Source: Larkinella arboricola (GTDB lineage Bacteria; Bacteroidota; Bacteroidia; Cytophagales; Spirosomataceae). From it: 64,000 bases of DNA. Below are positions 6,943-15,968 of this stretch, piece after piece. Position numbers and translations under genes: made by a program. The stretch is from contig NZ_QLMC01000001.1 in NCBI RefSeq assembly GCF_003259745.1, positions 1,426,001 to 1,490,000 of the forward strand. Reading direction: 5' to 3'. The notes under the pieces were generated by a model. The model worked only from the letters and a program-made list of their open reading frames with translations, was not told the origin of the DNA and did no database searches. Each line of letters begins with the position of its first letter. Position 1 is the first letter of the stretch.

Positions 6943-9900
6943 ATGCCACATATTCTCAGAATTGATAACGACCCCAACGTCAGCCAGCAGAACCATCAGG
7001 ATTGGACGGGTTCGCACACGGGTCTGACGGGCAACCGCATTGAACACATTCCTGACACGCTTTCCGGTGCAGGTGGTGGAGCCGCCGGGGCCGCAGCAAA
7101 AGCCGGAACGTCGATTCCTTCGCCGTTTGCGCGGCTGTACCTGTTCGACACGGCGTTCCGAATGGTCAAAAACAACCAGACTCCCCGCGAATTGTCGCTA
7201 TACCACGTTCTGGTGTCGCACGCGCTCGATATGCTGGAGCTTCTGTTTCAGGCCGGAAACAGTGCCGACCTGACCTACCGGGTCTGGAGCCGGGCCGACC
7301 GGCTGGATACCCTGCGCAGAAAAGCCAATACTTCAACAACCGTCCGGCATTCGCACCAGATTCTGGCCAAAGCACTGGAACTGGATTTGCGGGGTGCCCT
7401 GGAGACTCTTCAGCAGTTTACGCTGATTTATTACAAAGGCGCGCTGCTCGGCGGAACATCACCTCTGACGCTGGTGTTTACGTCGCCCAACTGGGAGCAG
7501 GAACGGCAGAACAAGTTTATCGATCCGCCCAAAAGCACAACCGGCCGCACCTTATTCCAGAACGAATATATCCCGTTGCAGGACCGCGATACGGCGTTTG
7601 TCACCTACCTGCGACGGCTTTACGATCAATACAAGGATTCCCTGCCCGCCAAAAGCGGTTTTTCCGAGTTTCTATACAAAGCGTTTTTCGATAATGCCGT
7701 GCAACTGCCGGTGGAAGGGAATACGACGCTGGCGAACTTTGAGCCGATTCAGATTGGGGGCGAAGGCAATTCAACCCTGCAAGTGTTGCCGGGGCTGGCG
7801 CTGTACAAAGTGCGCGAAAACGACGTGCTGGACGACATCGAAGAAAACAGTGATTTCGTGATGCAGCCCACGGTTTCGTATTACCAGCAGGAAAGTCGCA
7901 ACGGAGCGCCCACGAACGTACGTAAACCGCTGGCCCTCGCGTCGCGCATGGATGTAGCCGGGCGGTATGTTAAAAACACCAACTGGAATCCGCAAACGGT
8001 AATTCTGCGGTCGATGCTGAACAACCTGAGCGAAGGCGGTTTACTGGCCGAACGGTATTTGCCGGGCGTTGACAACGTGCGGTATCCCTTCCTGACTACC
8101 GACGATTTTCTGGAGGATTTTCTGATTCAGGTGCCGTTTAAGATCAACAACAAACGGTTTTTTACGGGAACAATCGGGGAGTGTGAATTTCTGCTGCCGG
8201 TGCGGAAAGAGTATTTTAACTTCTTCCGGATCGAAGATTTGCAGAGGCAATTCACCTTTTCGGCCGAACACCGCGGAACGGATAAAATCATTACGGCCAC
8301 CCTCCGGATACCGATTCGGAATAACCGCACCATTGAGTTCCGGAAAGAATACAACCTGTCGCGTACGGAAACCGCCGTTGATTTCCGGGCTGGGCTGGCC
8401 TTCTTCCCGTTCTACCGGCTGACGGTTCCGGATTTGCAAAACCTGAATCAGTACCACGTCATGCTGGCCGACGTCAGCGACCCGAGCATCGGTTTCCGGG
8501 CCCACAATTCCGTCCAGTTTTACGAACTGCCCAACATTATCGCCGGAAAACCGCTCAACGTGCCGACGCCCGAACCGCGTTCGCCGAAGGTTGACCCGCT
8601 ACCGGCTTCGTATTTCTACAACGTGCCGCAGGCTTTCGATGTGATGGAAATCCGGCTGGAACGCAGCGGTATTCCGTACCGTGGACTGGTCCTGCCGCAG
8701 TTTACGACCATCGCCGAGAAGGGTTACAAAAACTTTACGTTTGCCATCGATTTCGGAACATCCAACACGCACATTGCCTATACCGATGCTGCGCTGGGTG
8801 ATGTAGAGCCGAAAGCCTTAACGGTCAGCGATCAGGTGACGGCACTGGACAGGGACGAACTGCAAATGGTCCTGTTTAACAAGCCGTATGAAGGCTACGA
8901 AGCACAGACCGTTTACGATAAATACCGGCTTCCGGCCAGTTACGGAGGCATTGTTCCACTGGATGCCCTGATTCGGCGCGAGTTTATTCCGGCCATCATC
9001 GGCAAAGAGTTTGGCTCGCCCTTCTCGTTTCCGCTACGCACTACCGTATACGAAAAAAGCGGCTTTACAAACAGCCCCCACAACCTGTTTTCGAAAGTCA
9101 ACCTGGGCTTTAACATCGACCTGGAAGAGGGGAGTACGGGTGTTAACCACTACGTGACGAACCTGAAATGGCTGTTTGAAAACCAGCCGGCCGATACCCT
9201 GAACCGGCCCCGTGTACGCGCTTTCTTTGAAACATTGTTGTTACTGATTCGGAATAAAGTAATTCTAAATCAGGGTAATGTTCAGCAAACAACGGTAGCC
9301 TGGTTGGCTCCGTCGAGTATGCGGGCCATGACGGAAGAGAGTCTGGTGGGTGAGTGGGAACAGGCGGCTCGGAATGTATTCGGTACAACGGCCAATTTCC
9401 GGTCGAAACCGGTGCCGGAGTCACTGGCTCCGTATTTCTATCTGGTGAAGAACGGAGTGAAATCGTTTGCTGATACCGTCAACGTGGACATCGGGGGCGG
9501 AACGGCGGATATCATGCTGTTTATGAAGCAGCAGGGTCGGTATCTGAACACTTCGTTCCGGTTTGCCGGGTACGACATCTGGGGGGGTGGACTGGACGAA
9601 CAGGGTCATCCGTCGCACCGGAAGGACAACGGTTTTGTCAAGAATTACCTGGCCTACCGCCGGACGCTCAACCAGGCGCCCGCGCGGGAGGACTCGATTC
9701 TCGATACGTTCCTGAACAAACCGGAGCTGACTGCCGAGGACATTGTTAGTTTACTGTTTAAATACGATAGTCACTTCAAGTTTACGCAGTCGATTCAGGA
9801 CGGTAAACCGGCCCTGCGAATTGTTCTGTACCTGCACTACAGCGCCATTGTGTACCACCTGGTGCAACTGCTCGAAGCGCACAATCTGGCCCTGCCGCGT

Positions 9901-10530
9901 TACCTGACATTTACGGGTCGGGGCAGTCAGTATCTGGCGATGCTCGGGTCGCGTTCACGCCTGATTCAGTATACGAAAATGCTGTTCAAGGCGTACTCGA
10001 AGCAGCCAGTTCCGACCGATTTTGAGGTGATTCTTTCCGAAAATCCAAAGGAAACGACGGCCAACGGTGCGGTGCTGTACGAAAATGCCGGAGCCGAAAA
10101 AGCGCAGTACGAAAACCGTGAAACGACCAGCTACTGGGGAAATCTGCCCGCAACCGACGAGGGTGGGGAAGGGCAGGAGCCGCAACCAGACTTCACGTTT
10201 GAATACCGCCGGACCAAAATTGGGGAGGTGAGCCCGTTGCAGGAGTTTCACCACTCGGTACTGCACAACATGAAACGGTTTCTGGAACTGACGCTGCTCG
10301 ACCGCGATATTGCGTACTTCCTGAGCGAATACAACATCCAGACGCCCGAACGGTATGTGGACTACCTGGCTGGCACGGATATTACGCGCGGAGGGCGGCT
10401 GTACGACAGTTATATGCTGGCGCGAATGGGCTTTGAACAACGGCCAAACGATGCGCTGGGAGAAACCTACTTCTTCCTGCCGCTCAAACATGCGCTCTAT
10501 GAACTGTCGAAACACATTGCTGAATCGTAA
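6943..10530 (+). CDS. Large protein with C-terminal Hsp70/actin-like ATPase
   Basis: A 1195-residue protein. The first roughly 595 residues match no family I recognise. From about 598 an actin/Hsp70-type ATPase follows: phosphate-1 motif FAIDFGTSNTHIAY (D603-F-G-T-S), phosphate-2 motif VDIGGGTADIML (D849-I-G-G-G-T), and adenosine-type motif LTFTGRGSQYL (T991-G-R-G-S). About 200 residues follow, without an obvious DnaK peptide-binding domain. No signal peptide or membrane helix. The size and layout recall SrfB-type Hsp70-like proteins of proteobacterial srfABC clusters, but homology to that family is only a guess. It is 30 bases from the next gene, and the tubulin-like gene precedes it. Pairing of tubulin-fold and actin-fold ATPases in one run is unusual. 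Confidence 0.83.
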   Translation: MPHILRIDNDPNVSQQNHQDWTGSHTGLTGNRIEHIPDTLSGAGGGAAGAAAKAGTSIPSPFARLYLFDTAFRMVKNNQTPRELSLYHVLVSHALDMLELLFQAGNSADLTYRVWSRADRLDTLRRKANTSTTVRHSHQILAKALELDLRGALETLQQFTLIYYKGALLGGTSPLTLVFTSPNWEQERQNKFIDPPKSTTGRTLFQNEYIPLQDRDTAFVTYLRRLYDQYKDSLPAKSGFSEFLYKAFFDNAVQLPVEGNTTLANFEPIQIGGEGNSTLQVLPGLALYKVRENDVLDDIEENSDFVMQPTVSYYQQESRNGAPTNVRKPLALASRMDVAGRYVKNTNWNPQTVILRSMLNNLSEGGLLAERYLPGVDNVRYPFLTTDDFLEDFLIQVPFKINNKRFFTGTIGECEFLLPVRKEYFNFFRIEDLQRQFTFSAEHRGTDKIITATLRIPIRNNRTIEFRKEYNLSRTETAVDFRAGLAFFPFYRLTVPDLQNLNQYHVMLADVSDPSIGFRAHNSVQFYELPNIIAGKPLNVPTPEPRSPKVDPLPASYFYNVPQAFDVMEIRLERSGIPYRGLVLPQFTTIAEKGYKNFTFAIDFGTSNTHIAYTDAALGDVEPKALTVSDQVTALDRDELQMVLFNKPYEGYEAQTVYDKYRLPASYGGIVPLDALIRREFIPAIIGKEFGSPFSFPLRTTVYEKSGFTNSPHNLFSKVNLGFNIDLEEGSTGVNHYVTNLKWLFENQPADTLNRPRVRAFFETLLLLIRNKVILNQGNVQQTTVAWLAPSSMRAMTEESLVGEWEQAARNVFGTTANFRSKPVPESLAPYFYLVKNGVKSFADTVNVDIGGGTADIMLFMKQQGRYLNTSFRFAGYDIWGGGLDEQGHPSHRKDNGFVKNYLAYRRTLNQAPAREDSILDTFLNKPELTAEDIVSLLFKYDSHFKFTQSIQDGKPALRIVLYLHYSAIVYHLVQLLEAHNLALPRYLTFTGRGSQYLAMLGSRSRLIQYTKMLFKAYSKQPVPTDFEVILSENPKETTANGAVLYENAGAEKAQYENRETTSYWGNLPATDEGGEGQEPQPDFTFEYRRTKIGEVSPLQEFHHSVLHNMKRFLELTLLDRDIAYFLSEYNIQTPERYVDYLAGTDITRGGRLYDSYMLARMGFEQRPNDALGETYFFLPLKHALYELSKHIAES

Positions 10531-10560
10531 CCATCAACCTACTAACCACCGACGCAACGG

Positions 10561-11844
10561 ATGATTGCTTCCATTACCCGCTGGTGCCTGCTGCTTAGCG
10601 TGTTGCTGTTAAACCGCCCGGCTTTGGCCCAGACCGATGCCGAATACCGGGAAAATCTCGAGCAGGCTTCTTTTCAGCTTATCAAAACAACCGTTGAGTT
10701 TCTGACCACGGACCGGCAGACGTTCCCGAATGTGCAGACGACGCAGTGCAACTGCGACTCGTATGACAGTCTGAAAGCGTTTATCAAGCAGAACGATCTG
10801 GTCGGGGCGGATAAGCTGGTGGACGAATCTAAGCGAAGAGCCGCGCAGCATATTGCGCAGATCAACCAGCCCCGGACGGCTTTGAACGAAGTCAAGGAGT
10901 TTCTGATTCAGAAAATAGCTTCGGGAAACCGGGCGGAACGGAAGAATCTGCCCACGTATGCAGCCTTTGAAGCGGCCCTGGACGACATCATCAACCGGAC
11001 GGTTTCGCCCGAAACGGCTACGGCGGTATCCCAGAAACCGGCGACGGTTTCGGAATCGGCAGGGTTGCCCGATACGCTGGAAACGCCCTCACCACCGATT
11101 ACGTCCACCCCAACTACTCAATCAAACTGGATTTCTATGGCAGGAATTGCGCTTTTTTTATCCATACTTAGTCTCATTGGTGTTGCTTTTTTAATATACA
11201 CCGCACTGAAAAACCAGAAGCCGGACCAGTCGGCGCGGGATATACAATTTGACTCACAACTGGCAAAACTGGCCGACCGGGTTACGAAACTGGAAGTCCG
11301 TAAAAACCAGCCCAACGAGAGTTTTCAGGTAAATTCGCAACTGGAAGCCCTCGAAAGGGCCGTTCGTCAACTGGAGCAAAACCGGGCCGAAAAACCGGCG
11401 ACTCCGGCCCCCGCTCCTAAAGTACCGCTCGAAGTTGTTCCGCCGGCTCCGGGTAGTCCGGAAGAATCGGAAGCGGCTGGCCGTCCGATGAACCGCTACC
11501 GGACGCCATCGGTTGAGCCGCCCAAACCATCGGTTTTTTACGCGCGAACGGCCGATCTGGGCGACGGTTTCAGTGCTGGGGGATTACTGACCAAGCCTGA
11601 GCGGGATACGGTATTTGACGTTGTTCTGGAGAACGACACCCTGGCTACGTACCAGATTTCGGAAAATCCGGACGCCCAGCGTCTGGCCCTGAGCGATCCG
11701 TATTCGTACCTCAACGATGCCTGCGAATACCTCACACAGCCTAACCCCACCAGCCGCATTCGCACGGAGCAGGCCGGTCGGCTGAGTTTGCAGGGCGATA
11801 AGTGGAAGATTATTGAGAAAGCAAAAATTCGATTTATTTCGTAA
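10561..11844 (+). CDS. Membrane-spanning coiled-coil protein with conserved C-terminal domain
   Basis: 427 residues. A signal peptide (residues 1-23, ending ALAQ) is followed by a periplasmic helical region (about 24-160, with a CNC motif), a Ser/Thr/Pro linker, a single transmembrane helix at about 190-213, then a cytoplasmic part: coiled coil about 225-280 with heptad-like leucines, a Pro/Ala/Glu-rich linker, and a compact C-terminal domain (about 330-427) containing VFYARTADLGDGF, YLNDACEY and the ending KWKIIEKAKIRFIS. I have seen the same C-terminal pattern in other Bacteroidota proteins but know no name for it. Topology suits a link between periplasm and a cytoplasmic filament. It starts 30 bases after the Hsp70-like gene, so cotranscription is likely. 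Confidence 0.8.
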   Translation: MIASITRWCLLLSVLLLNRPALAQTDAEYRENLEQASFQLIKTTVEFLTTDRQTFPNVQTTQCNCDSYDSLKAFIKQNDLVGADKLVDESKRRAAQHIAQINQPRTALNEVKEFLIQKIASGNRAERKNLPTYAAFEAALDDIINRTVSPETATAVSQKPATVSESAGLPDTLETPSPPITSTPTTQSNWISMAGIALFLSILSLIGVAFLIYTALKNQKPDQSARDIQFDSQLAKLADRVTKLEVRKNQPNESFQVNSQLEALERAVRQLEQNRAEKPATPAPAPKVPLEVVPPAPGSPEESEAAGRPMNRYRTPSVEPPKPSVFYARTADLGDGFSAGGLLTKPERDTVFDVVLENDTLATYQISENPDAQRLALSDPYSYLNDACEYLTQPNPTSRIRTEQAGRLSLQGDKWKIIEKAKIRFIS

Positions 11845-11959
11845 TTTAATAGCCAGCCGGGTTGAATTTAAACCACGTCGATAGAGAGTAGGAACATTGT
11901 GGCCGCTAATGACACTGAAACCGGTTTCCTATGTATCTGGATAGGCAGTTACTGGTAAC

Positions 11960-13318
11960 ATGACACTGGAAGAATTACGGGAGCGTATTAAAAATGAGGT
12001 CGTTCTGTACGAAGGCGAACTGGCCGACTGGCAATGGCGTCAGAAAGGGCTGGTGGACGAAGCCAATGAACTCGGTATTACTGATTTTACCCGGTTAGTC
12101 AATGACATAAGTCGGCAGATAAACCGTGATTTCGGGAAGATTCTCGACCTCAAAAAGAAAATTGTTACGGTTGCTCTCCAGCGTCAGAACAGGCTATCCG
12201 ATACCGATATCAACCAGTTTGTGGCCGAAGCCGAACGGATTCAGCTGGCACGCCCGTTTGTAACCGAGCAATGGATACCTACCATTCTGTCGGCTCTTCC
12301 CGCGGCTCCAAAAGCGGAAAATCCGGTTAAACCCGAACCCAATCCCCTTCCGCAACCACCGACGCCCAGCCTGGCGGCTGCCGATCTGGCACCGCTGCCG
12401 GATAAAGTGGAGTCGGTTCGGAAGAAAATCAAGAGTATTCTGGATGATTACGACAAGCACATTCAGGCGCAGAGTCTGAAGTTTCTGTTTAAAGCCGTTG
12501 ACTACGACGAAGCGGCTCTGGCGGAAGAAATCCGGCGCTATTTATCCGAAAATTACTACGCTTCCGTTAACCCGCCCCGCGGAAATACGCTGAAAGAAAA
12601 GCTGATTTCGACGGATTGGCGGCATTTGAGCTGGTGGGAAAAGGAAACGCCTAAAACCAGTCCGGAACCAGCGGCCTACGTTAAAACTCCAACGGGTTAC
12701 ACCACACCACCCAACCCGACGGTTTCACCCGCTCCTCCGCCCTGGCCATCCACGGAAAAACCGCAGAACCTGCCGCCAGCGTTGTCGACTGAGCCGCCTA
12801 AGAAGGGTGGGCTGTCGGATGCGGCTCTGATCGGACTGGCGGTTTTATCGGCGTTGGTCATCATCTGGGTGGTGTTGCGGCTAACCCGCGGGGCAAACGA
12901 AGAGGAGGAACCGGTTCGTCCGCCATCGAAAAGCTCGACGAGCCAGCATCGAAGCGTTCATCACGGCAGGAAGGTGTCAAGGGCATCCCTCACCTTCGGA
13001 AAAACAAAAAAGCAGCTTAGGGATGAAAAAACGGATTGGGCAGAAACAGAAACGTATGGTCGGGATACGTCAGGTGAACCGGAAAAAGAATTGAGAACAC
13101 CGGATTATGATGCCGTGGATGATCGCGCTGGCGAATTCGGTTTGCGACCCGCTCAGAAGGGTACGTTATGGGGGTACATCAATGAGGAGAATGTCTGGGT
13201 GATTGCTCCCCAGTTTGATCTGGCTACCCCTTTCAATGCCGGAAAGGCCAGTGTTGAGCTGGACGGGAATCAATTTTTTATTAATCGGCAGGGGAGTCGG
13301 ATCCGCGAATCTAACTAG
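11960..13318 (+). CDS. Single-pass membrane protein with WG-type repeat
   Basis: 452 residues. Four parts are visible: an N-terminal helical region (about 1-115, beginning MTLEELRERIKNEV); a middle domain (about 150-225) with YDKH and the motif LISTDWR; a proline-rich linker and one membrane helix (about 285-307, LIGLAVLSALVIIWVVL); a Lys/Ser-rich segment; and a C-terminal WG-type repeat (about 390-450) with YDAVDDRAGEFGLRPAQKG, LWGYINEE and WVIAPQFD. The middle, membrane and WG parts recur in the next gene, so the two are paralogues. The gene ends the run begun by the vWA and tubulin-like genes. Function unknown; WG repeats are usually binding modules. Confidence 0.78.
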   Translation: MTLEELRERIKNEVVLYEGELADWQWRQKGLVDEANELGITDFTRLVNDISRQINRDFGKILDLKKKIVTVALQRQNRLSDTDINQFVAEAERIQLARPFVTEQWIPTILSALPAAPKAENPVKPEPNPLPQPPTPSLAAADLAPLPDKVESVRKKIKSILDDYDKHIQAQSLKFLFKAVDYDEAALAEEIRRYLSENYYASVNPPRGNTLKEKLISTDWRHLSWWEKETPKTSPEPAAYVKTPTGYTTPPNPTVSPAPPPWPSTEKPQNLPPALSTEPPKKGGLSDAALIGLAVLSALVIIWVVLRLTRGANEEEEPVRPPSKSSTSQHRSVHHGRKVSRASLTFGKTKKQLRDEKTDWAETETYGRDTSGEPEKELRTPDYDAVDDRAGEFGLRPAQKGTLWGYINEENVWVIAPQFDLATPFNAGKASVELDGNQFFINRQGSRIRESN

Positions 13319-13428
13319 TTGAGTAGTAATATTCTGGTAGACGGCAGGAAAAGAACGCGACCAAAATTGAGTTTAACTGAATGGTTAAAAAAGTAAACAC
13401 ACATCAATAAAGGATGTTATATGGATGA

Positions 13429-14379
13429 GTGCCGGCAATCGGGCAGATAAAAAATTATGAAGACAGCTTGACTTTTCGTAACTTTTCGAAGTCTAAAGAA
13501 GCGATTCTCTCGTCGATTGATACACTTAAAATGATCTACACCGTTAGACAAAGGATTCAAGAAGTTTTTGGCCACTATGATCGTCATGTTCCTGCCGAGG
13601 TGATCAAGGGATTATTTTTGGTTATACCCAACGATGAAACGACCCTGACGCAGGAAATTATGGGATACCTGCTGGAGCATAATTACGAAGCACTTAAAAC
13701 TCCGGAAGGCCAATCATTACGGGAACGCCTGATTTCGACGGACTGGCGTCAGAAAGAAGAGAAGAACTGGGTGCCTGAACCTCAGCCTCTGCCAATGACT
13801 GCCGATGTTTCGGCTCATCCTGTAGCCATTCCATTGGGCCAGTCGAACAAGGTTCTGATTACACTGGTCATTTTGTTTGTAAGCGTCCTGCTGTGGCTCT
13901 GGAAAGGCAAGCTTTCCGAAATTGACAAGGGGACGCAAAGCGATTCGTCCGAGTCTTTACCAAGTGCGGCTGGTGCCGTAGTGCCGGGTAACGAAGTAAC
14001 TACCCAGTCGAATGCAGCCCTTGTACAGCGGCAGCGGGCCGGTTCTCCGACTTCTCCGTCTTCGGTGGCAGAAACTAATACGGTGACCATCCCGGTCCCG
14101 AAAACCGACAAGCCTGTTGAAATGCCTTTGTCTGATAAGCCATTGGAAGCCAGTTTGGTAATGCCGTATGATGCGGTGGATGACCGGGTTGGCGACTTTG
14201 GATTACGGGCGGCCCGGAAAGGGAACAAGTGGGGGTATGTTGACCCGAAAGATCAGTGGCATATTGATCCGGTCTACGACGATGTTACTCCCTTTCGGAA
14301 TGGAAAGGCCATTGTTATGCTGGATGGTCAGCAGATCAGCATCGACCGCGACGGCGTGCGCATTCGGGAGGAGGAATAA
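13429..14379 (+). CDS. Shorter paralogue of the preceding WG-repeat membrane protein
   Basis: 316 residues if started at GTG 13429. It repeats the middle domain of its neighbour (residues about 40-110: HYDRHV, EIMGYLLEHNY, then LISTDWR identical in both), has a membrane helix at about 141-160 and the same C-terminal WG-type unit (YDAVDDRVGDFGLR, KWGYVD, WHIDPVYD). It lacks the N-terminal helical domain of the neighbour. The start is doubtful: two ATGs just upstream (13421 and 13425) are in the other two frames and stop after 9 and 11 codons, and the first in-frame ATG is 13531. A small frameshift near the A-run at about 13448 or loss of the original N-terminus are both possible. The stop abuts a convergent gene with no spacing. 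Confidence 0.72.
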   Translation: MPAIGQIKNYEDSLTFRNFSKSKEAILSSIDTLKMIYTVRQRIQEVFGHYDRHVPAEVIKGLFLVIPNDETTLTQEIMGYLLEHNYEALKTPEGQSLRERLISTDWRQKEEKNWVPEPQPLPMTADVSAHPVAIPLGQSNKVLITLVILFVSVLLWLWKGKLSEIDKGTQSDSSESLPSAAGAVVPGNEVTTQSNAALVQRQRAGSPTSPSSVAETNTVTIPVPKTDKPVEMPLSDKPLEASLVMPYDAVDDRVGDFGLRAARKGNKWGYVDPKDQWHIDPVYDDVTPFRNGKAIVMLDGQQISIDRDGVRIREEE

Positions 14380-15096
14380 TTACCGCGAGGGCGCACCCGT
14401 GCTGACCGTCAGATTCTGGAACAAGGTTCCGTCGGTGTTCGCAACAAATCCAATGCCGTTGCCCTGGTATTGCCGGAACTGATACGGGCTGGTGGGAATC
14501 TCCCGTCCGTTGACGTAAAAGTGAATCTGATCCCCTTTTTTGCGAACGGCCAGGGTGTTCTTCATCGACGAGAGCGGAATACCGGCCGGAACATAATCTC
14601 CCCGCATGTAAATCGTATAACTAAGTCCGTTAATGACGTATTTAACCGATACCTGGTTCTTGTTATTGATCCGGAAGTGGCAGTAATTTAGCGTATCTTT
14701 CACGCCGATCAGCAAACCCGCGTCTGGAATAATGCCGCTGGGGCCAGCCACATCGACCTGTACCATAAACGTATCAACTTTATTCAGATCAATGGCCGGT
14801 GGCATCGGAATGTAGCTAAACGCCGGGGTCTGAACGTTGCTGGCCTGCTTGCGAACCCGGTACGAATTCTGGTACAGATCAAACGAATAAGCGCCCCGCT
14901 GCCCAATGCGCCAGCGGTTGTGGTTATCACTAAAGTCGTCGGTCAGCGTCCGGCTGTTGGTCGCCGTGGGGCTCTTGGATTTTAACCGGACGTGAACCCA
15001 CGAGCTGGAAGCCGAATAAACCCCAACCTGCGCCTGGCTTTCGCTCATCAGGCTGCACAGAATTCCCCAAATAATAGCGAAACGGATCATGATCAA
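14380..15096 (-). CDS. Secreted protein with jelly-roll (LamG/DUF1080-like) domain
   Basis: 238 residues with an N-terminal signal peptide (about 1-22, ending SQA) and a beta-rich body: DDFSDNHNRW opening, then DTFMVQVDV, GLLIGVKD, and a late G-I-GFVANTDG strand, the layout of concanavalin-like jelly-roll domains in secreted Bacteroidota proteins. No catalytic residues can be assigned. The start could be Met1 or Met3. It is the last gene of a minus-strand trio (3 bases after its upstream neighbour) and its stop touches the stop of the convergent WG protein gene. The fold assignment is from pattern only. Confidence 0.65.
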   Translation of the reverse strand: MIMIRFAIIWGILCSLMSESQAQVGVYSASSSWVHVRLKSKSPTATNSRTLTDDFSDNHNRWRIGQRGAYSFDLYQNSYRVRKQASNVQTPAFSYIPMPPAIDLNKVDTFMVQVDVAGPSGIIPDAGLLIGVKDTLNYCHFRINNKNQVSVKYVINGLSYTIYMRGDYVPAGIPLSSMKNTLAVRKKGDQIHFYVNGREIPTSPYQFRQYQGNGIGFVANTDGTLFQNLTVSTGAPSR

Positions 15097-15099
15097 TGC

Positions 15100-15957
15100 T
15101 TAAAATTTGTACTGAAAAACCGCTACCGGATAACCCGCCTGAGAGCCCGGCAGCAGATTTAGCTTCGGCTGGGCCGCTTTTGCCCGCTGTTTCTGATTCT
15201 GCACCCCTTTGATAAAGGTGGCTACAATGTCGGTAATCCAGATCGCTCCGCCCAGCCGGGTGGCGAGGTAATAGCGGTGGTGGTGCCCGTTCGCCCGGTC
15301 GTAAAAGGGTTGGGCGGCTATCCGGTTGCGTTGCTGCTCGTACAGCGCGTATTCATCGCGTGACTTTTTCTTCTCGATAAGACCGTAGGCCATCAGGCCG
15401 TAACAAGCCGCCGTAATGCCAAGCCGATGGCCGATAACGGGGCGGGGCGACTGAACAAAAATGTTGCCGACGCCCGGCGCAACCACGGATAACAGGGCAA
15501 ATCCGGGTCCGCCAGGACGGTATTTCTTCTCCGTCGGGTCAATTCCTGCCGCCGTCTCCGAAACCGTATTTGTCGTTGCAGGAGGTTGTGTGCCAGCCTT
15601 GGGCGCTGTTTTAATCAGAAGAGTGGCCCGAATGGGTTCATCCAGTTCATAACCGTTCTCGAGTGCTTTCCAGAGAATACGTCGGTTCGTACCCGGAGCG
15701 ACATCCTGGCCCCAATCGCCGGAGAGGTACTGAGCCGCTGGATTGAGTAAACCATTGCTTTGGCTGCGAATGCGGAGGTATAGCGAGTCGGCGGGTTGAG
15801 TGCCGGTCAGATCGTAGAGAATTTCAACGGCTGATTCGTCGATAACGTTAATGCGAATATTGGTAACGGAAACCTGACTGAAAGTGGGCAAAGCCGGAAT
15901 TAACAGCAGAAAACAAACAAATCGTTTCAGCCAGTAACGCGTGTAGTACTGATGCAT
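15100..15957 (-). CDS. Secreted protein with N-terminal Ig-like domain and hydrophobic C-terminal region
   Basis: 285 residues. A signal sequence (about 8-28, ending TFSQ) is followed by a beta domain (about 29-110, VSVTNIRINVIDESAVEILYDL), of a kind common at the N-terminus of secreted Bacteroidota proteins; a Thr/Pro linker; then a region beginning KKYRPGGPGFALLSVVAPGVGN with several moderately hydrophobic stretches (ITAACYGLMAYGLI, GAIWITDIVATFI). The C-terminal aromatic residue (ending QYKF) and alternating pattern would suit membrane association. No enzyme motif. Its start is 11 bases from the lipoprotein gene upstream, and it abuts the jelly-roll gene, so the three form a probable operon. 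Confidence 0.65.
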   Translation of the reverse strand: MHQYYTRYWLKRFVCFLLLIPALPTFSQVSVTNIRINVIDESAVEILYDLTGTQPADSLYLRIRSQSNGLLNPAAQYLSGDWGQDVAPGTNRRILWKALENGYELDEPIRATLLIKTAPKAGTQPPATTNTVSETAAGIDPTEKKYRPGGPGFALLSVVAPGVGNIFVQSPRPVIGHRLGITAACYGLMAYGLIEKKKSRDEYALYEQQRNRIAAQPFYDRANGHHHRYYLATRLGGAIWITDIVATFIKGVQNQKQRAKAAQPKLNLLPGSQAGYPVAVFQYKF

Positions 15958-15968
15958 AGCAGGAGGAG

